Source of the DNA: Porpolomopsis calyptriformis
Taxonomy: Eukaryota > Basidiomycota > Agaricomycetes > Agaricales > Hygrophoraceae
Reading direction: 5' to 3'
DNA: 64,000 bases
NCBI GenBank assembly: GCA_951640195.1
Contig: OX621172.1
Coordinates: 1,178,001 to 1,242,000, forward strand
Part shown: positions 52,229-63,959 of the stretch, one piece after another
How the letters are laid out: every line of letters starts with the position of its first letter
How positions within the stretch are numbered: the stretch's first letter is position 1
Position numbers and translations under genes: made by a program
Notes under the pieces: model-generated
Database searches by the model: none
The model's input: the letters and a program-made list of their open reading frames with translations, nothing else
Told to the model about the DNA's origin: nothing

Positions 52229-53418
52229 ATGCACACAGCGAGCTCATCTGTCCATCAACCATCTCCATCAGGTTTGCTTTTCGTTTTGATCGATACAGAG
52301 CGGTCTAATACGCCCTTTAGACCTGACCTCCAAAAGGACCTACTTGGCATTGTTGCCTCCTCCGCAAGTCATCGAAATATGCCTCACCTTTGAGGCTTAT
52401 GCTCCACCCCACGTCAAGGGGTTGGTATGGCCCACCGACTTGAATGGCGCTGTTGCCGCCCTACAGGAGCAACTGACCTCAAAAAGTGCCCCGATGGATT
52501 CTTTAGCGGACGGTACAGGAAGTTCAAAGCAGCCCGAGACACCAACGGTCCCGCAATCGCTTCCATCCTATCCTCACCAACCTTACGGCTTCCCACACGC
52601 TCAGCCACTGTATCCATACGCTCCGTATCCGTATTCTCTTCCACCAGGTGGCTATCCCGGATATCATGGCCCCATCGACCCGCATTTCCCTGCGGCCGGG
52701 ATGCCTCATCCGTTGCTCGCGCCGGAACACGCCACCGACGACCTCCCCAGCTATGAGGAAATGATCGTCGAGGCGCTCAAGGACTTTAATGATCCGGAAG
52801 GCTCCCAACCCAAAAATGTGTTTACCTGGATGGCGGCGCATTACCCTCTCCAGACCAACTTTAGACCGTCGGCGAGTCAAGCCCTCCAGAAAGCATTCAA
52901 AAGGGGGAGACTGGAGAAGGGCACTGGCGGAAGGTACAAATTGAATACTTCATGGGAAGGGGGAAATGTCCGTTTGTTGGCCGTCATTCAACATAAAGAA
53001 ATTTTTTTTAAAACTATGATCTCAGACTTCTCGCCGGGCGACTCGTCGCCCACAGACCCACACTCCGACTACGGTCGCGGGACCTAATCTACAAGCACAG
53101 ACCCCGTCACCTTTCACGCACTCGCCTCTGCAGCGAGCCTCGCCGTCGGCCACGACCCCGTGTTATCCGTATATCACTGGATACGGCCACGCACCGACGG
53201 CGGCAGCGAGCGAGAAAGAGGGCGGGGAAGACAACAACGCGTGGGAGGCAGCCGAGAGCATCCTGAAGGCGATTAATTTCGGAGGTGAATTGAAGCCAGC
53301 GGAGGATGAAGCGGAGGTGGCGGGGACATGCCGGCCGGGTGGCGTGGAAAGACGGGCTGAATTACAAGCCCAGTTAGCGTTGCTAGCTGCCCAGTTATCA
53401 GAGATCGGAGGAGGATAA
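52229..53418 (+). CDS. Linker-histone-domain (H15) protein
   Basis: Exons 52229-52271, 52321-52967 and 53026-53418 encode about 360 residues. The central region is an H1/H5 globular domain: LPSYEEMIVEALKDFNDPEG, QPKNVFTWMAAHYP, FRPSASQALQKAFKRGRLEK and the end GGRYKLN, which fits the winged-helix pattern. Upstream is an unusual Tyr/Pro/His-rich stretch (positions 52560-52700). Downstream is a Thr/Pro/Ser-rich region with TSRRATRR, then an amphipathic helix (RRAELQAQLALLAAQLSEIG). Canonical H1 has a Lys-rich tail, which is absent, so this may be a chromatin factor with an H15 fold and not the bulk linker histone. The N-terminal block TYLALLPPPQVIEICLTFE looks conserved but is not recognised. 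Confidence 0.72.
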
Positions 53419-53706
53419 GAGAGTGAGATTGCGATGTAGTTAGAACTAGTGTGTGAATTCAGAGCACTTTCACCATTCATCCTTGCATTTTTCTGTAACT
53501 TTGGTATCCGGCGAGTTCCGTGACAGCGAATGACTTCCGTTAGTACCTGTGACGGCTTTTAGGTAACATGTCATCGATTCTAGGTATTCAATGTCTAGGC
53601 GGAGTGGCGTTCTTCTCCAACGGACTCAGTCCTGCCACCTCCCGTCTTGCCCCCGACAGTCGCTATGTTTTGATTTTAATCCAACTTCACTCATCACTCT
53701 CTCCTC

Positions 53707-55431
53707 ATGGACCGCTTTGCAGAAATCGGGGCTCACTCTGTTCAAATGTCTGTCTACTCTTCCTACTCAATCCCTTTTCTCTCTAAATTTCCCACCAATT
53801 TAACAGATCCCGATATTCTTCCATATGTCCGTTCTGTTTTCTCCGTTCTTGCAGTTTCGCACTCACTCTTTACTCTTAGCTGTTTGTCAGTCCAAACCAA
53901 TCGAATCTATCACCTCCAGCTGATATGTCCCATCCGTAGACGCTCTTCAAGTTTACGAGTGGCTGTTGACGTATGCAATCTCTTCCAAGCCCGATGCTGA
54001 TTTCCCGGCTGATGAATTCCCCAGCTTTGACGAAGAGCGCAGACTGGTCCGTCTATACAGCACATTGAGATATCGCTCCTTGACATCATATATAGATCCA
54101 CCAAGCTCCACGGTCTTACGTCAAACTGAATTTTCTGCTCTGTCGCTATTACCCTCTGTTCGTATTTCCGTTCTACATCTGGTTCTGGGTCGGCGATCAC
54201 GATCGTGATTACTGCGCACGAATCATACATCCACTCTATGCTCTCATTGTACCATTTGTAAGTCAGCCCTCGGTCGATTTTCTCTCTGCACTCACCTATT
54301 TCCTTCGTCAGCAACTTCTTGCACAGGGTAAACAAACCCCTCCAACTTCCAACCCCCTCTGACATTTCTCTCAGCGGTAATACTGACAAGGGCATATGCT
54401 TTCACCGGACAACGAAAACCTATTTTGCTTCTGCTATCCACATGCTTTCTTTCACTCCTCTGTGCCCAATTTTGGCTATTTGGGTCCCAATTCATTTGTC
54501 CGTTTTCAAATCACTCCAAACGGTCTGATATTCACATATTGACAGTGGTCGAGGAATTGTACTTTCTTTTGGGAAAAAGTGGCTGTTATGCAAACGACCG
54601 ACAGGCTGAAAAATTAGCCTTCGTTCAAGCGAACTCATCGCAAACCGGGGTGAGTCTCACCATCCCCCCCTCGTTTAATTTTTTTCTCATCGCTTGTAGC
54701 TTGTAATGGTGGGCTAGGGTAGTTTCGTTTCGAGTCTATCTGATATACTGCAGCTTGGCGCCTTCCTTATGGATCTTCTGATGATGACCATCGTGATATT
54801 GGTGCGATGGGTCCTCCTACGCGACGACTTGCGTTAACCATTCTATTTAGCATTGTATTCGAATTCGCAGTACACAAGGCCCGTTGGGCAGGATGTTCTT
54901 GGTGCAAGGTGCGCAATGGTTCCACTGCCAGAGAAGGAGCTGGTCAAGCGTTGTAAATCAGCTGCAAGTGTGTTTGTGGTTATGTCGATCTTGAACCTTC
55001 TTGTTGCGGGGATATATTTCAAGTAGACTCTCCTTCCACATGTCCGTTCGTGTCCTGACCACCGTTTACGACAGTGCGGACCGGCAATACGATGGTCTGG
55101 GCATCCCTTTTGTCATGGTTTTGCCTAATATCTTTGTGAGTGTGTTGTTCGTGAGTTTACGTGACTGGACTTATGAAATGGATTAGGCTTGTCGGTTGTC
55201 AGTTCACACATCGTCATTCTCGATTTACTGTTTAATTTCGTTCTGAACAGAATCTTGCATCTGCGGGAGAGAGGGAACGCGACAGAAATGCCAGATTCAA
55301 AGGAACAATCGCGACTGGTGCGAGAAGCGTTCCAGGACCTAGAAGATCAGCCTACGAATGAATGGGGCCTTGGAGGTGTCCCCCCCTTCAAAAATGGCGA
55401 GGAATGTTCGTCGGACATTACGATCACGTAG
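53707..55431 (+). CDS. DUF6533-type multi-pass membrane protein
   Basis: Exons 53707-53881, 53940-53970, 54025-54046, 54096-54257, 54313-54328 and 54375 onward join in frame. They read VSHSLFTLSYALQVYEWLLT, FDEERRLIHQAPRSYVKLN, FLLCRYYPLFVFPFYIWFW, CARIIHPLYALIVPFQQLL and AVILTRAYAFTGQRKPILLL. The YEWLLTFDEE start, the SYVK-LLCRYYPL helix and the RAYAFTG motif are typical of DUF6533 proteins, which have about seven helices and unknown function. Exons of 31, 22 and 16 nt occur in a row. Later helices are visible (DLLMMTIVILVRWVLL, GLGIPFVMVLPNIF), but the exact splice sites after 54700 were not resolved. The C-terminus is probably RILHLRERGN... ending at 55431. Confidence 0.62.
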
Positions 55432-55481
55432 ATAGATTTGGACATTTTTTTCACTGGTATTCTATCAATCTCTCTCACCAC

Positions 55482-55912
55482 ATGCCCCAGCCGCTGGCGT
55501 CCTCAGTGCTCGAACAACTAACTGAGATCGAAGCGCTCGTCCGTCAGTCACAGGCGGACTGCGTGCGGCACGCCGAACAGATCCAGTTGCGATTGAATGA
55601 GGATGCGAGACGGAAAGAGGAAAGAGACGAAATGTACGAGGAGATCAGAGGGCGATTGGCCCAGATCAACATGCGAGATGAAGAAGCGGTGCACGCAGAA
55701 GGTTGGTAGAAGTGACAGAATAGATCAAAGGTTCATGGACATCTCAACTACAGATGAAATGGAGCAGATACTACAACTCATTCAAGATAATCACCGCAGT
55801 CGGATGGATGACATGGTGTCCGTCTTTGAAGGTACCATCCGACATTGGCATCCCGACTTGATTGATGACTGATTTTTCAGAGTGTATGAAGATGAGCCAT
55901 CCAGACCAATAA
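55482..55912 (+). CDS. Small coiled-coil protein
   Basis: Exons 55482-55701, 55754-55831 and 55881-55912 encode 109 residues. Nearly the whole protein is charged and helical (SVLEQLTEIEALVRQSQADC, LNEDARRKEERDEMYEEIRG, QILQLIQDNHRSRMDDM), which predicts a coiled coil. It ends MKMSHPDQ. No family was recognised. The ATG lies just 50 bp after the predicted end of the DUF6533 gene, so read-through or a shared transcript cannot be excluded from sequence alone. Confidence 0.5.
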
Positions 55913-56567
55913 CAAACTCTCGGCCGACGAACAAAGTTACTGTCTCCGTTTTTGCTGTTTGAAACGAGAGAATGGCTCAACACGGGTCGAGCATTGGTTG
56001 ATATGTCCTATTTCGTCGATTCATTTCCTTTAGCTCCCCCTCCCGCTCTTGCGGCGTGCCGATACAGCATTGCTGAAACCCTACTTAAGAAAAATAAAAT
56101 TAACCGCAATGTAAACTTTTCTCCTCTCTCCTCTTCCGCCAGCGCAACCGCCATTCCCTCCCGCCCCCCGCTCCCACTCCCGCCCTCGCCCCCTCCATTC
56201 GGTCCGCAGTCAAGCCTGACTCGTGGCGTTCCGATCCCGGCAGACACGATAACGTCTTGACTCATACAAGGGCCGGCAGCTCCGAAACTCGTCCTCGTCA
56301 CCGTGCCCAGTGTGAGTTCCCATGGACATGGTTGACCCCAGCAAGTAATGTCTCGCATTACAATGAGACCTTCTCGTAATCGCCATCGCCATCGCCATCG
56401 ACATCGACATCGATAACAGTCCTCAGACAATCCTCTGCGTCCGGGTGATGCCAGATCTCCCGGCAAGATCCGTACTCCGCCAGTATATGATCACTCAGAT
56501 CACCGTTTATCTCTCCTGATAATCGCCGAGCCTCGACAAACACAACGCCCCCCTTCCCCACTCCAGT
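55913..56567. other. Intergenic region with a CATCGC hexanucleotide repeat
   Basis: 655 bp upstream of FKBP12. Positions about 56381-56414 are a CATCGC/CATCGA tandem repeat. The minus strand gives an Arg/Trp-repeat open frame through it, which I judge to be noise from the repeat. CT-rich sequence at 56540-56560 fits a promoter. Confidence 0.45.
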
Positions 56568-57205
56568 ATGGTGAGTGTGATCCCGCGCCCGCTAGTTTAT
56601 TCGACTAGGGGGGAATTCTTTTTTACCCACAGGGTGTTACAATCGAATCTATTTCTCCCGGCGATGGTGTCAACTTTCCCAAGAAGGGCGGTACGTTTTC
56701 CATCCCCGATTTCACCCCCTTTTTTTCCCATCTTCTTGCCATCGCGCCAGACAAAGTGACGATCCACTATGTCGGCACCCTTCTCGACGGCAAGGTGTTT
56801 GACTCGAGCAGAGAGCGGTGGGTAGCCCACTCTCGATGTCCATAGATCGTCCGCTGATCCTATCGCGATCCTCCCCCCGTCCAGGGGGGACCCATTTCGG
56901 ACCGAGATTGGTGTAGGGAAGGTCATCAAAGGCTGGGATGAAGGTACGCGACTCTCATCATCATCCTCATTTTCGCTCCATGATTAACCGTCCCTGGCTG
57001 GCGAGAAAACAGGCGTGCCACAACTATCGGTAGGCGAGAAGGCGTATCTGACTGCGACCCCCGATTATGTTTGTACCCCCCCTCCTCCGTCCTCTTACCT
57101 CTCCCTGCTCACCTTTCTTAGGCGTACGGCTCGCGGGGGTTCCCACCCGTGATACCGCCGAATTCAACGCTGAGGTTCGAGGTGGAGCTGCTGCAGATCG
57201 AATAG
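56568..57205 (+). CDS. fpr1: FKBP12 peptidyl-prolyl isomerase
   Basis: Six exons (56568-56570, 56633-56690, 56751-56817, 56885-56943, 57013-57068, 57122-57205) encode exactly 108 residues, the normal FKBP12 length. Landmarks: [77 protein letters not shown] and [15 protein letters not shown]. The drug-pocket residues Tyr (VHYVG-type), Asp (FDSS), Val-Ile-Trp (KVIKGW), Tyr (DYAYG) and the closing Phe are present. It catalyses proline isomerisation and is the cytosolic FK506/rapamycin receptor. Exon 1 consists only of the ATG codon; without the first splice the frame is lost. Confidence 0.94.
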
Positions 57206-59202
57206 TAGAGCGGCCCACGAGCAAGTTTGAACGCTTTTTTTTCTTCTTTCTTTCTTTCTTTGTTTTGTCATTATGCAACGAGGGGGTTCTCGAAGGTCAT
57301 ACCGTGTGTTGAACGTTTGCAATGTTTTATAACAACGGCACGGTTGCAATTATAGTCATCCATCATGGTCCTTTAACGAGCTGTGAATGCTGTTTAAAAC
57401 GAATACAATACTACATTCGCGTCGTCCGGAATTGGCAATCAACACCAGATTTTTCTGCAAGATTAACAAGGATGGCAAAAGCTTTCAAGACCCAGACCGT
57501 GACTTGACGCGTCTGCCCGGAAGGAGACCACGGTACCACCACACTCCGGTTCAGGAGGGCCGATTCCAAAGCCAAAGCTATTTCCCCGGGCTCCCCACGC
57601 TACCCAATATGGTCAAGTGCGCTCGTCAAACTTTTTTTTTTTTTTTCCCTCCTCCCACTCCACCCCCGCTTCATTCCGTCATTGACGGAACGGACGGTCC
57701 CAGCTCCCGGCAGCGTGCTTGCGTGCGCGCGGCGCGTGTTAATGGGGGGGGGGGGGAGTTGACCTGTCAGAGCTCATTATATCATATTACTTCGCTCGCA
57801 TTACCGACCGACCCTGCTTTTCGTTTTTTCACAGCAACAACAACAGGTCTTCTGTGTTTATCATATTCATCGCACCGCCTCCTTTTTACCCCGCATTTGA
57901 ACAGCGTTTAAAAACTGCGCACTTCGTCCGCCCCCTCCCCCGCTGACATATCGATAGTGTCACGCACCACACCCCCAAATGACATGTTATTTTTGATCGA
58001 TAGGAGTGGCTATACAGGGCCAAAACGTTCTGGACTCGCCCCTCCTTTAACCAGCCGACCAGTCCCCCCCCACACTCCCCCAATACACACACACACACAC
58101 ACACGCCCCTCCGCTGTCAATCGGATATGATAGCATTCATGGGCGTTCCCGCTCATATTCGTCGTCAACCCTGCCGGGGAAAACAAAATCAGGAAAAAAA
58201 AAACAACAACGTTCCACATATCATCACAACAACCGCTGACTGACGGCGTAGTCCACGCACCCAACTCCCCGCCGTTCGGGGATATGTTTTGCACACACCC
58301 CCTCCACCCCTCGTATCTTTTATATAACCGGCCCTGTCCAAATGACCGGTCAACAGATCCGTTTGACGCTCGGACTCGGGAACGTCATTACTTCACGCTC
58401 AACCCCATATTAGGAATAAAACAGAACAGCACGGACGGGTACTCCCCTTTGTTGACCGCTTCAAAAAAGGGTCGCTTCGGGTGGTGCTGTTGTGTATCCG
58501 TTAGTCAATATGAATCAAAGGGCCACTTTCGGAATACAACATGCTGTCTTTGCACCCAGTCACAGCAAAACCGAAGTAGCACGTTCTTCAATTGTCCAAG
58601 ATCCTGCCTTAGCAGAACCCCATGACCCCATTCATGGTCCAAACATTTCCTCAAACATTTCGACATTTCGAAAGGGGTGAGTGAATGTGACCTTTTGGGC
58701 ATTGCAAATGAAAGAAACCGGCAAACTAGAAATCCTTCAAGAAACCCTATCAAAATCAAAGAATGTTATAGAAGTGTATACAGAATATTGGACAGTCCTA
58801 GAGTAATGATGCTTTTAAAGTGATTATCAAGTGTTTGTACAAAAACGTTATACACACAAGTAGGAACAAGAGGTATTAATACACCAGATACAAACCGAAC
58901 AGTCGGCGAGAGAGAGGAACGAAGAGATATTGGGATGGACTTTGAAAAGTCCTCGATTGTATTCGTAAAAGCGTTTCAATGTGCCCGTGAGGTCGGAGAA
59001 TTGCGTGATGCGTAGTGAGAATGCGTGCGGGTCGGGATAATGATAAGCAGGGTATTGCGTGCCGTTCGGATACGTGTGTAAATGCAAGGAATTATGTTGA
59101 GCATGACGTGTCCTGGCCGTTCGTTGGCCATCGTGATGGTGGTCGTGAGGAGTGCATTCATCCGTAACTTGAGCAAAGATATAGAAGGGGAAAAGATGGC
59201 AA
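57206..59202. other. 2-kb region without a supported gene; simple repeats
   Basis: Contains a T run (57630-57645), a G run (57743-57754), a CA dinucleotide repeat (58084-58103) and CT-rich stretches. Open frames on both strands are short and unlike known proteins. It should hold the 3' ends of FKBP12 and the Ecl1-like gene, and leaves at least 1.5 kb unexplained. I saw no tRNA-like fold, but reading by eye is not a sensitive test. Confidence 0.5.
58084..58103. repeat. CA dinucleotide microsatellite
   Basis: A run of about ten CA units in the gene-free stretch after FKBP12. No function is claimed; it may be a useful polymorphic marker. Confidence 0.8.
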
Positions 59203-60868
59203 TCAAGAGCGCGCGGCAAGAGACGAGCGTCGTTCGAGAGTGGTCTCTTTGCCGGGGAAGAGGAAAAGACGTTTGATCGGTGGGGGTACCACTTCGACTT
59301 CTACCTCAACTTTTACCATCTCCCCGTCAATCATCTTTGTTTCAATCCGTTTTTCTTTCTTGGGAGGAAGTTGCATAATAGGATAAGTTTTCAAGTTGTC
59401 ATAGGACCACGAGCGGGCTGGTTGAGATTATTAAGCAAATAAATGAAACAAGTGAGAAAAAAAGAACGCACTCTCGACGGTGGGTTTTTTCGATCCTGAA
59501 AGGGATGTCGCTTGTTTTGGTGCGTCATCCTCACTTGAGGATGACAAAGTGCTTCTGGTGCTCTTTCGCGAAGATGCAGGGTAACTTGAACACCAAGCAC
59601 TCGACAAGGATGAACACGATCCACTATGCACCCGCATCTTCACGTTTGGCACCAAGAGTTTTCCCTCCGCACCTGGCTTCAAAATCGGACGTTCGCGACG
59701 TTGAGCGGGGGGGGAGGTTCCGGTTGGGGAGCAAGAGTGGAAGAGGGAGGCACGAGATTCAGATCGGCGAGAAAGAGATTCCGAGTACTTGGCATACAGC
59801 TCCTCGACCTCGTTCGGTTGCTTGGAGGGAAGGGACGCACAAGACGCAGGGACACGGCCGGAATCGCTGACGGTGGAGTAGACGCCGCGAGAACGATGTG
59901 GGGATGCGGAGAATGACTTGTATGCTTTGGTCATGTTCTCCTTCTGAGATGAGCTGAGAGAGGCCAGATCTGTGGGTGGGCTGAAGCTGTACAGCGCAGC
60001 TCGCCAGGCGGTGCTGCCGTCTGTCCACCCGGGAATGGGCTTCCGAGGCTCCGGGGGGTTTGAGGGGCCGTAAAGTGGGCGTTTTGGATGGTCGGAGCCA
60101 AAGACCTCTTTGAGGCGACGACCGGCCATGATAATGCCACTTTGGTAGTTGTTAATGTGCTCGGATTCAGATGCGGTGCTGTCCTCGGGGAAGACGGGAG
60201 CTGGTGGTGGAGGTGGAGGAAAGTTGTAGATTGCGGCGAGGGTAGCCATGCTCGGAGAGATGTGGGTATAGTGTGAGGGGCAGGAAGAATCTGTAGAGAG
60301 GGAAGAGCATGAATCAAGGGACGAGCCACTTGAGTCACTTTCCGCTCCAATGGTGGTATTAAAAGACTTTTGGGAGGAGCGATCATCGTTGAGATCCAGA
60401 GTGGCGTACGAGTGGCTAATATCGGCCATCTGACACTCATCAGAGCAATAGAGGGGTATGGGACCCTGATCGATGATAGTTCGATGTTTTATGGGTTGGG
60501 CTGGTTTGGGAGGTTGGGGTTGCATTGTTTGGGGGCGATGGGTAGAGTCAGAGCGCTTGAGAGCACCGTTGGGTTTCACGCGACCAGTTCCATGAACGAG
60601 ACCGCCCGCTCTGGCGCGAATGGTGCCGTTTTTGAGGCGACGGGCGTGTGGCGCGTCGTTTGAGTTTGGATTTGCTGTTTGAGAAAGAAAGGGTGAGATG
60701 GACGCGTGTGTGAGGAAGAGAAAGGGACAGACGCGAGGTGGAACGGGGAGAGCTGGGAGGGGGTGCAGGTGCAGGGGGGGGCTGGGGATTGACGGGGACG
60801 AGATAACGCTTGGGTAAGATCTGTCTGTTGCAGACAGGACACCAGGAGGTGTCAAGGTGAATATCCAT
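59203..60868 (-). CDS. Ecl1-like zinc-binding life-span regulator family protein
   Basis: Exon 1 starts at 60868 with MDIHLDTSWCPVCNRQILPK. Exon 2 (about 60675-59472) includes GGLVHGTGRVKPNG, IDQGPIPLYCSDECQMADI and a long Ser-rich stretch. Exon 3 is 59417-59203 and begins RSWSYDNLKTYPIMQL. The pair WCPVC ... YCSDEC has the CxxC / CxxxC spacing of the fungal Ecl1 (life-span regulatory factor) family; in fission yeast these small proteins respond to starvation and zinc. Here the protein is much longer than yeast Ecl1 (about 450 residues or more), as in other Agaricomycetes. The exon 1 donor was not fixed. C-terminus: KETTLERRSSLAARS. Confidence 0.65.
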
Positions 60869-62330
60869 GAAAGGGGAGGGGAGAGGAGGGTGAAGTGATG
60901 GTCGAGTGGTGGACTCGAGATGAGAGTGCGGAGGAGTTAGAGAAAGGGAAGGTTGAGAATGATTTAGTGGGTTATATATAAAGGGGATAAAAAATAAATA
61001 AATAAATAAATAACTAAATAAAAAATTAATCTCCGAAAGTGTTAGCCAAGTTATTTTGTTGAAAATTGATGGGGATGTGTTTAAATCCCGTTCCGGTTAT
61101 CCGATCTCGATAATAGTTTTCTATACCCGAAATGGCAATCACCGCGGTCACCTCGCTATTTCCATTTTAAGTGATGCCCCTCGTTTACGTCGAGTCCACC
61201 CATGGTTTCCACGTAGGTTGCGTATGGTTGGCATCATCACTCTACCGGAAATGTTCGTTGCGCTCACAGCAAAACACATGTAATCTTCTACCAAGCTGTC
61301 CCGCTCGGTTGCACGTGTTCACCGTCAATCTCTTTTTTCATGACTAATACCCCTTTTTTTCTATACGCGACCCTTGTGATTTCAATGTTCCAGCTCCTTG
61401 ATACCTCCATTGCCCCGAGCATCTCCTTTGCTAGTTCTCGTTTAGTCACCGTACAAAATCAAACTCAATTTCCCCACACACATTCCCCGGAACTATTACC
61501 TTCTTCACCAACATGATTTATGTCCACATGCAACACTTTGTTATTAAACATGATCGCTGTTTCCTCCAACCTGTATCACTCTCGATTTTCATCGCCACCC
61601 ACCGTCGCTAACAGCCAACCAGCCAATTTCTCCCAATCTTGCCCTGCACTATGCTGACTTTTCCCCGATGTCCCTGCCCTTCAACTCTCCGGATGGGCTG
61701 AAACTTGACAACGGTCACGATACCGAAAATCCCAACTCTCCGCAACTGATCACACGACTTGTATGATAACCCGCAACCTCATCAGCAAGCAGGATGGAAT
61801 TCCCTGATCGGATGTCCGGCCCCGGCTAAATTTCGTTGGTGCACACCCGGCTCCGAACATCACCAAGCAGAGTTTGCTCAGTTGAACGCTCCCGGCACCG
61901 AGAATGAATGAGCGGGAACAGCGGGTAAGGATTTGGGCTGGGGTTGATGATCAGTAAAATGTTCGCAAGGATCTGAGATCCCCTGTTTCGTTCAGGCTGC
62001 TAGAAATTCAAACATCGGCACGAGTAGCCCGTTAGTGTGTTAACAACGAGGTAATGTACATATACATACCGTACGTATCCCTCGTTCAATATAGCATCCC
62101 ATTCAATTCCACCAGGAACATGATTTTACTTTTCCCAGCAATTTAAGTTGTGGCCATACCCCATTATACCTAGCCATCGTCATTACTCTACTTGGAAAAT
62201 GATCGGACGCTGTTATCTATCCAATTTACGTTCAAAACATTCGAGGTCAATGCGGACAATAGTCGAGGATCCTTTCTGAATCAATCTTGTTTACCTCGAT
62301 TGTGCTTTGGCCAACCGTCTCGACCCATCA
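60869..62330. other. 1.46-kb region without a supported gene
   Basis: Upstream of both the Ecl1-like (-) and OGFr-domain (+) genes. It contains an AAAT repeat (about 60989-61022) with a TATATATAAA motif just before it (60973-60982), which may be the Ecl1-like core promoter. The rest is unique, mixed sequence with no open frame of note. Confidence 0.45.
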
Positions 62331-63266
62331 ATGCGTTTACCCAAAGACATTCAAGTTTTCTTGGATGGATACCCCCACCAGGAGGACAACGAGTCCCTAT
62401 CCGCAAATCTGGATTTTTACTCCGGTAAAATCTGTTGCAAACCAGATGACCTCCGGATGGATGAAATCCATCAAAGGTCCGGGTTCTTTCACGCGTCAAG
62501 TACTTTTTTTCTTCTTTCTTTTTGTCATTTAGATGGCTTGGGGATTACCAAACGCTGGAATGCAAACATGGCTTCATCCAATGGCTGTGAGTCAACCCCA
62601 TTTACGCGTGTTCGATTATTTATAAAATCGAATCATCCCGGTGCTGTGCCCATCCCCTAGGTTCCCCATCAGGGAGTATGGCATAAACCCCTGGTCCCAA
62701 CCCTTGCAGGTTCATGAGATCCGTGCCATCAAGGCTGACGGTCACATTATCGCCAATGTCCTCGCCTCCTACCAACTCATGCTCGATTTTTACGGAATGC
62801 GACTTGCCTCTCCTGACACCGGCCTCCTTGAACGCTCCGTTTCCCCGGCTAATTTCGCGGCACGCTATAGAAATCTCGTTCGTGAGTGTGGCCATTCGCG
62901 GTGTCTATATTTATATTCAACCTTCAAAAAGGCTCTCACCACAACTACCTGCGGATTACCCGCATCCTCAAGTGCCTTTCCGAGTTGGGCCTAGAACACC
63001 TCAACGCAGGCTTTTTATTGCACGTACTCAACGAGCAGAGCGAGTTTAATCAACTGAATTCGTCAGCCATAACGCGCAGTATGGATAATTGGTGGGCTAA
63101 TTGTATACGGAAGGAAGAAGAGAGGGAGTGGATCAGAGCCGTGATACGGAAGGTCCGAGCAGGAGACGGGTATGTATTTACGCGGAGCGAGTACGAGACA
63201 GCATTTAGAAAACGGGCCGCTACCGGGAGTTTGAACGGGGAAAGTATACCACCCAACGCTGTGTAG
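62331..63266 (+). CDS. Opioid growth factor receptor (OGFr) conserved-domain protein
   Basis: Exons 62331-62476, 62533-62586, 62661-62881 and 62932-63266 encode about 251 residues. The OGFr conserved region is clear: DIQVFLDGYPHQEDNESLSA, MDEIHQRWLGDYQTLECKHG, FIQWLFPIREYGINPWSQPL, ASYQLMLDFYGMRLASPDTG, RYRNLVRSHHNYLRITRILK and LGLEHLNAGFLLHVLNEQSE. In animals this domain belongs to a nuclear-envelope-associated opioid peptide receptor; in fungi the function is unknown and only the domain is shared. It covers nearly the whole protein, without the C-terminal repeats of the mammalian receptor. Converges on the GSKIP-domain gene, 141 bp away. Confidence 0.88.
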
Positions 63267-63407
63267 ACAGACTCGCTGATCGCTCATTTGAACCCCCTCA
63301 CCCTCTCCCTTTTGAAGCGTGGCCGTTTACGACAAAAAGGCAAGGAATGCCATCGCCGGATTTATCCCACTCGGAGGGGTACCATACGTACTTTCTTTGC
63401 TCTAGAA

Positions 63408-63959
63408 TCAGTCACGTTCTCGATCCAATCCGGTTGCTGAAGACCGAGCGTTTTGCAACGTTTCTAATTTATTGATGAGGATCCCCTGTCTTTTCATCTC
63501 GTACTGACTGCTGACTGACTGCAGCAGCTCCTCGAGGGTCTCGAAAGAAGCCGGGCTTGCGCACTCTTCATCATCACCGTTATCATCGATCTGACACAGG
63601 TTTCGGTTGGTGGAGCTATATATTAGAATGCTCACTTACGTAGTATCCGCGGGAAGACAAAGAGATCCTAACCGTTTTTCCCTCCAAGAGGGTTACCGTA
63701 GCCGTAGCTCGTAGGCCATCGTCTCCCGCAGTGATGACAATGAAGCTGTCAACGCCGAATGATTGCTCGGCGAGCGCCCTCTGTAACTCGTCCGACGCGA
63801 ATAAAGGCTGTAAAGGGGAATCTGTTTTGTCTGGAACGTAGAGCATGAGCAAAGGAGTCAGGGGGGGGGGATTACACGAGGGGCTCCTATTACCGCACGT
63901 TCAGCAGGGAAATCAACGGGCAATTTTTTTTTTTTTTTCAAAGTGCCTGATCGCAGCAT
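63408..63959 (-). CDS. GSKIP-domain protein
   Basis: Exons 63959-63899, 63830-63640 and 63590-63408 encode 144 residues. After a short basic start (MLRSGTLKKKKK, encoded by a 15-nt A run) the core reads LFASDELQRALAEQSFGVDS, ATVTLLEGKTVRISLSSRGY, SFETLEELLQSVSSQYEMKR and GILINKLETLQ. The order, a beta-rich part with a -GYY- turn then two helices, fits the GSKIP domain (GSK3-interacting protein, also found in the Clu family). The match is weak at residue level. The poly-A run in exon 1 is a likely slippage spot and could also indicate that the true start is elsewhere. Confidence 0.6.

Noticed and set aside
56008..56466. 152-residue minus-strand frame with Arg-Trp repeats
   Set aside because: Its repeat part comes from the CATCGC tandem repeat; the rest lacks any recognisable feature.
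58848..59219. 123-residue minus-strand frame after the Ecl1-like gene
   Set aside because: Overlaps the end of exon 3 in another frame, His/Thr rich, no ATG-supported domain.
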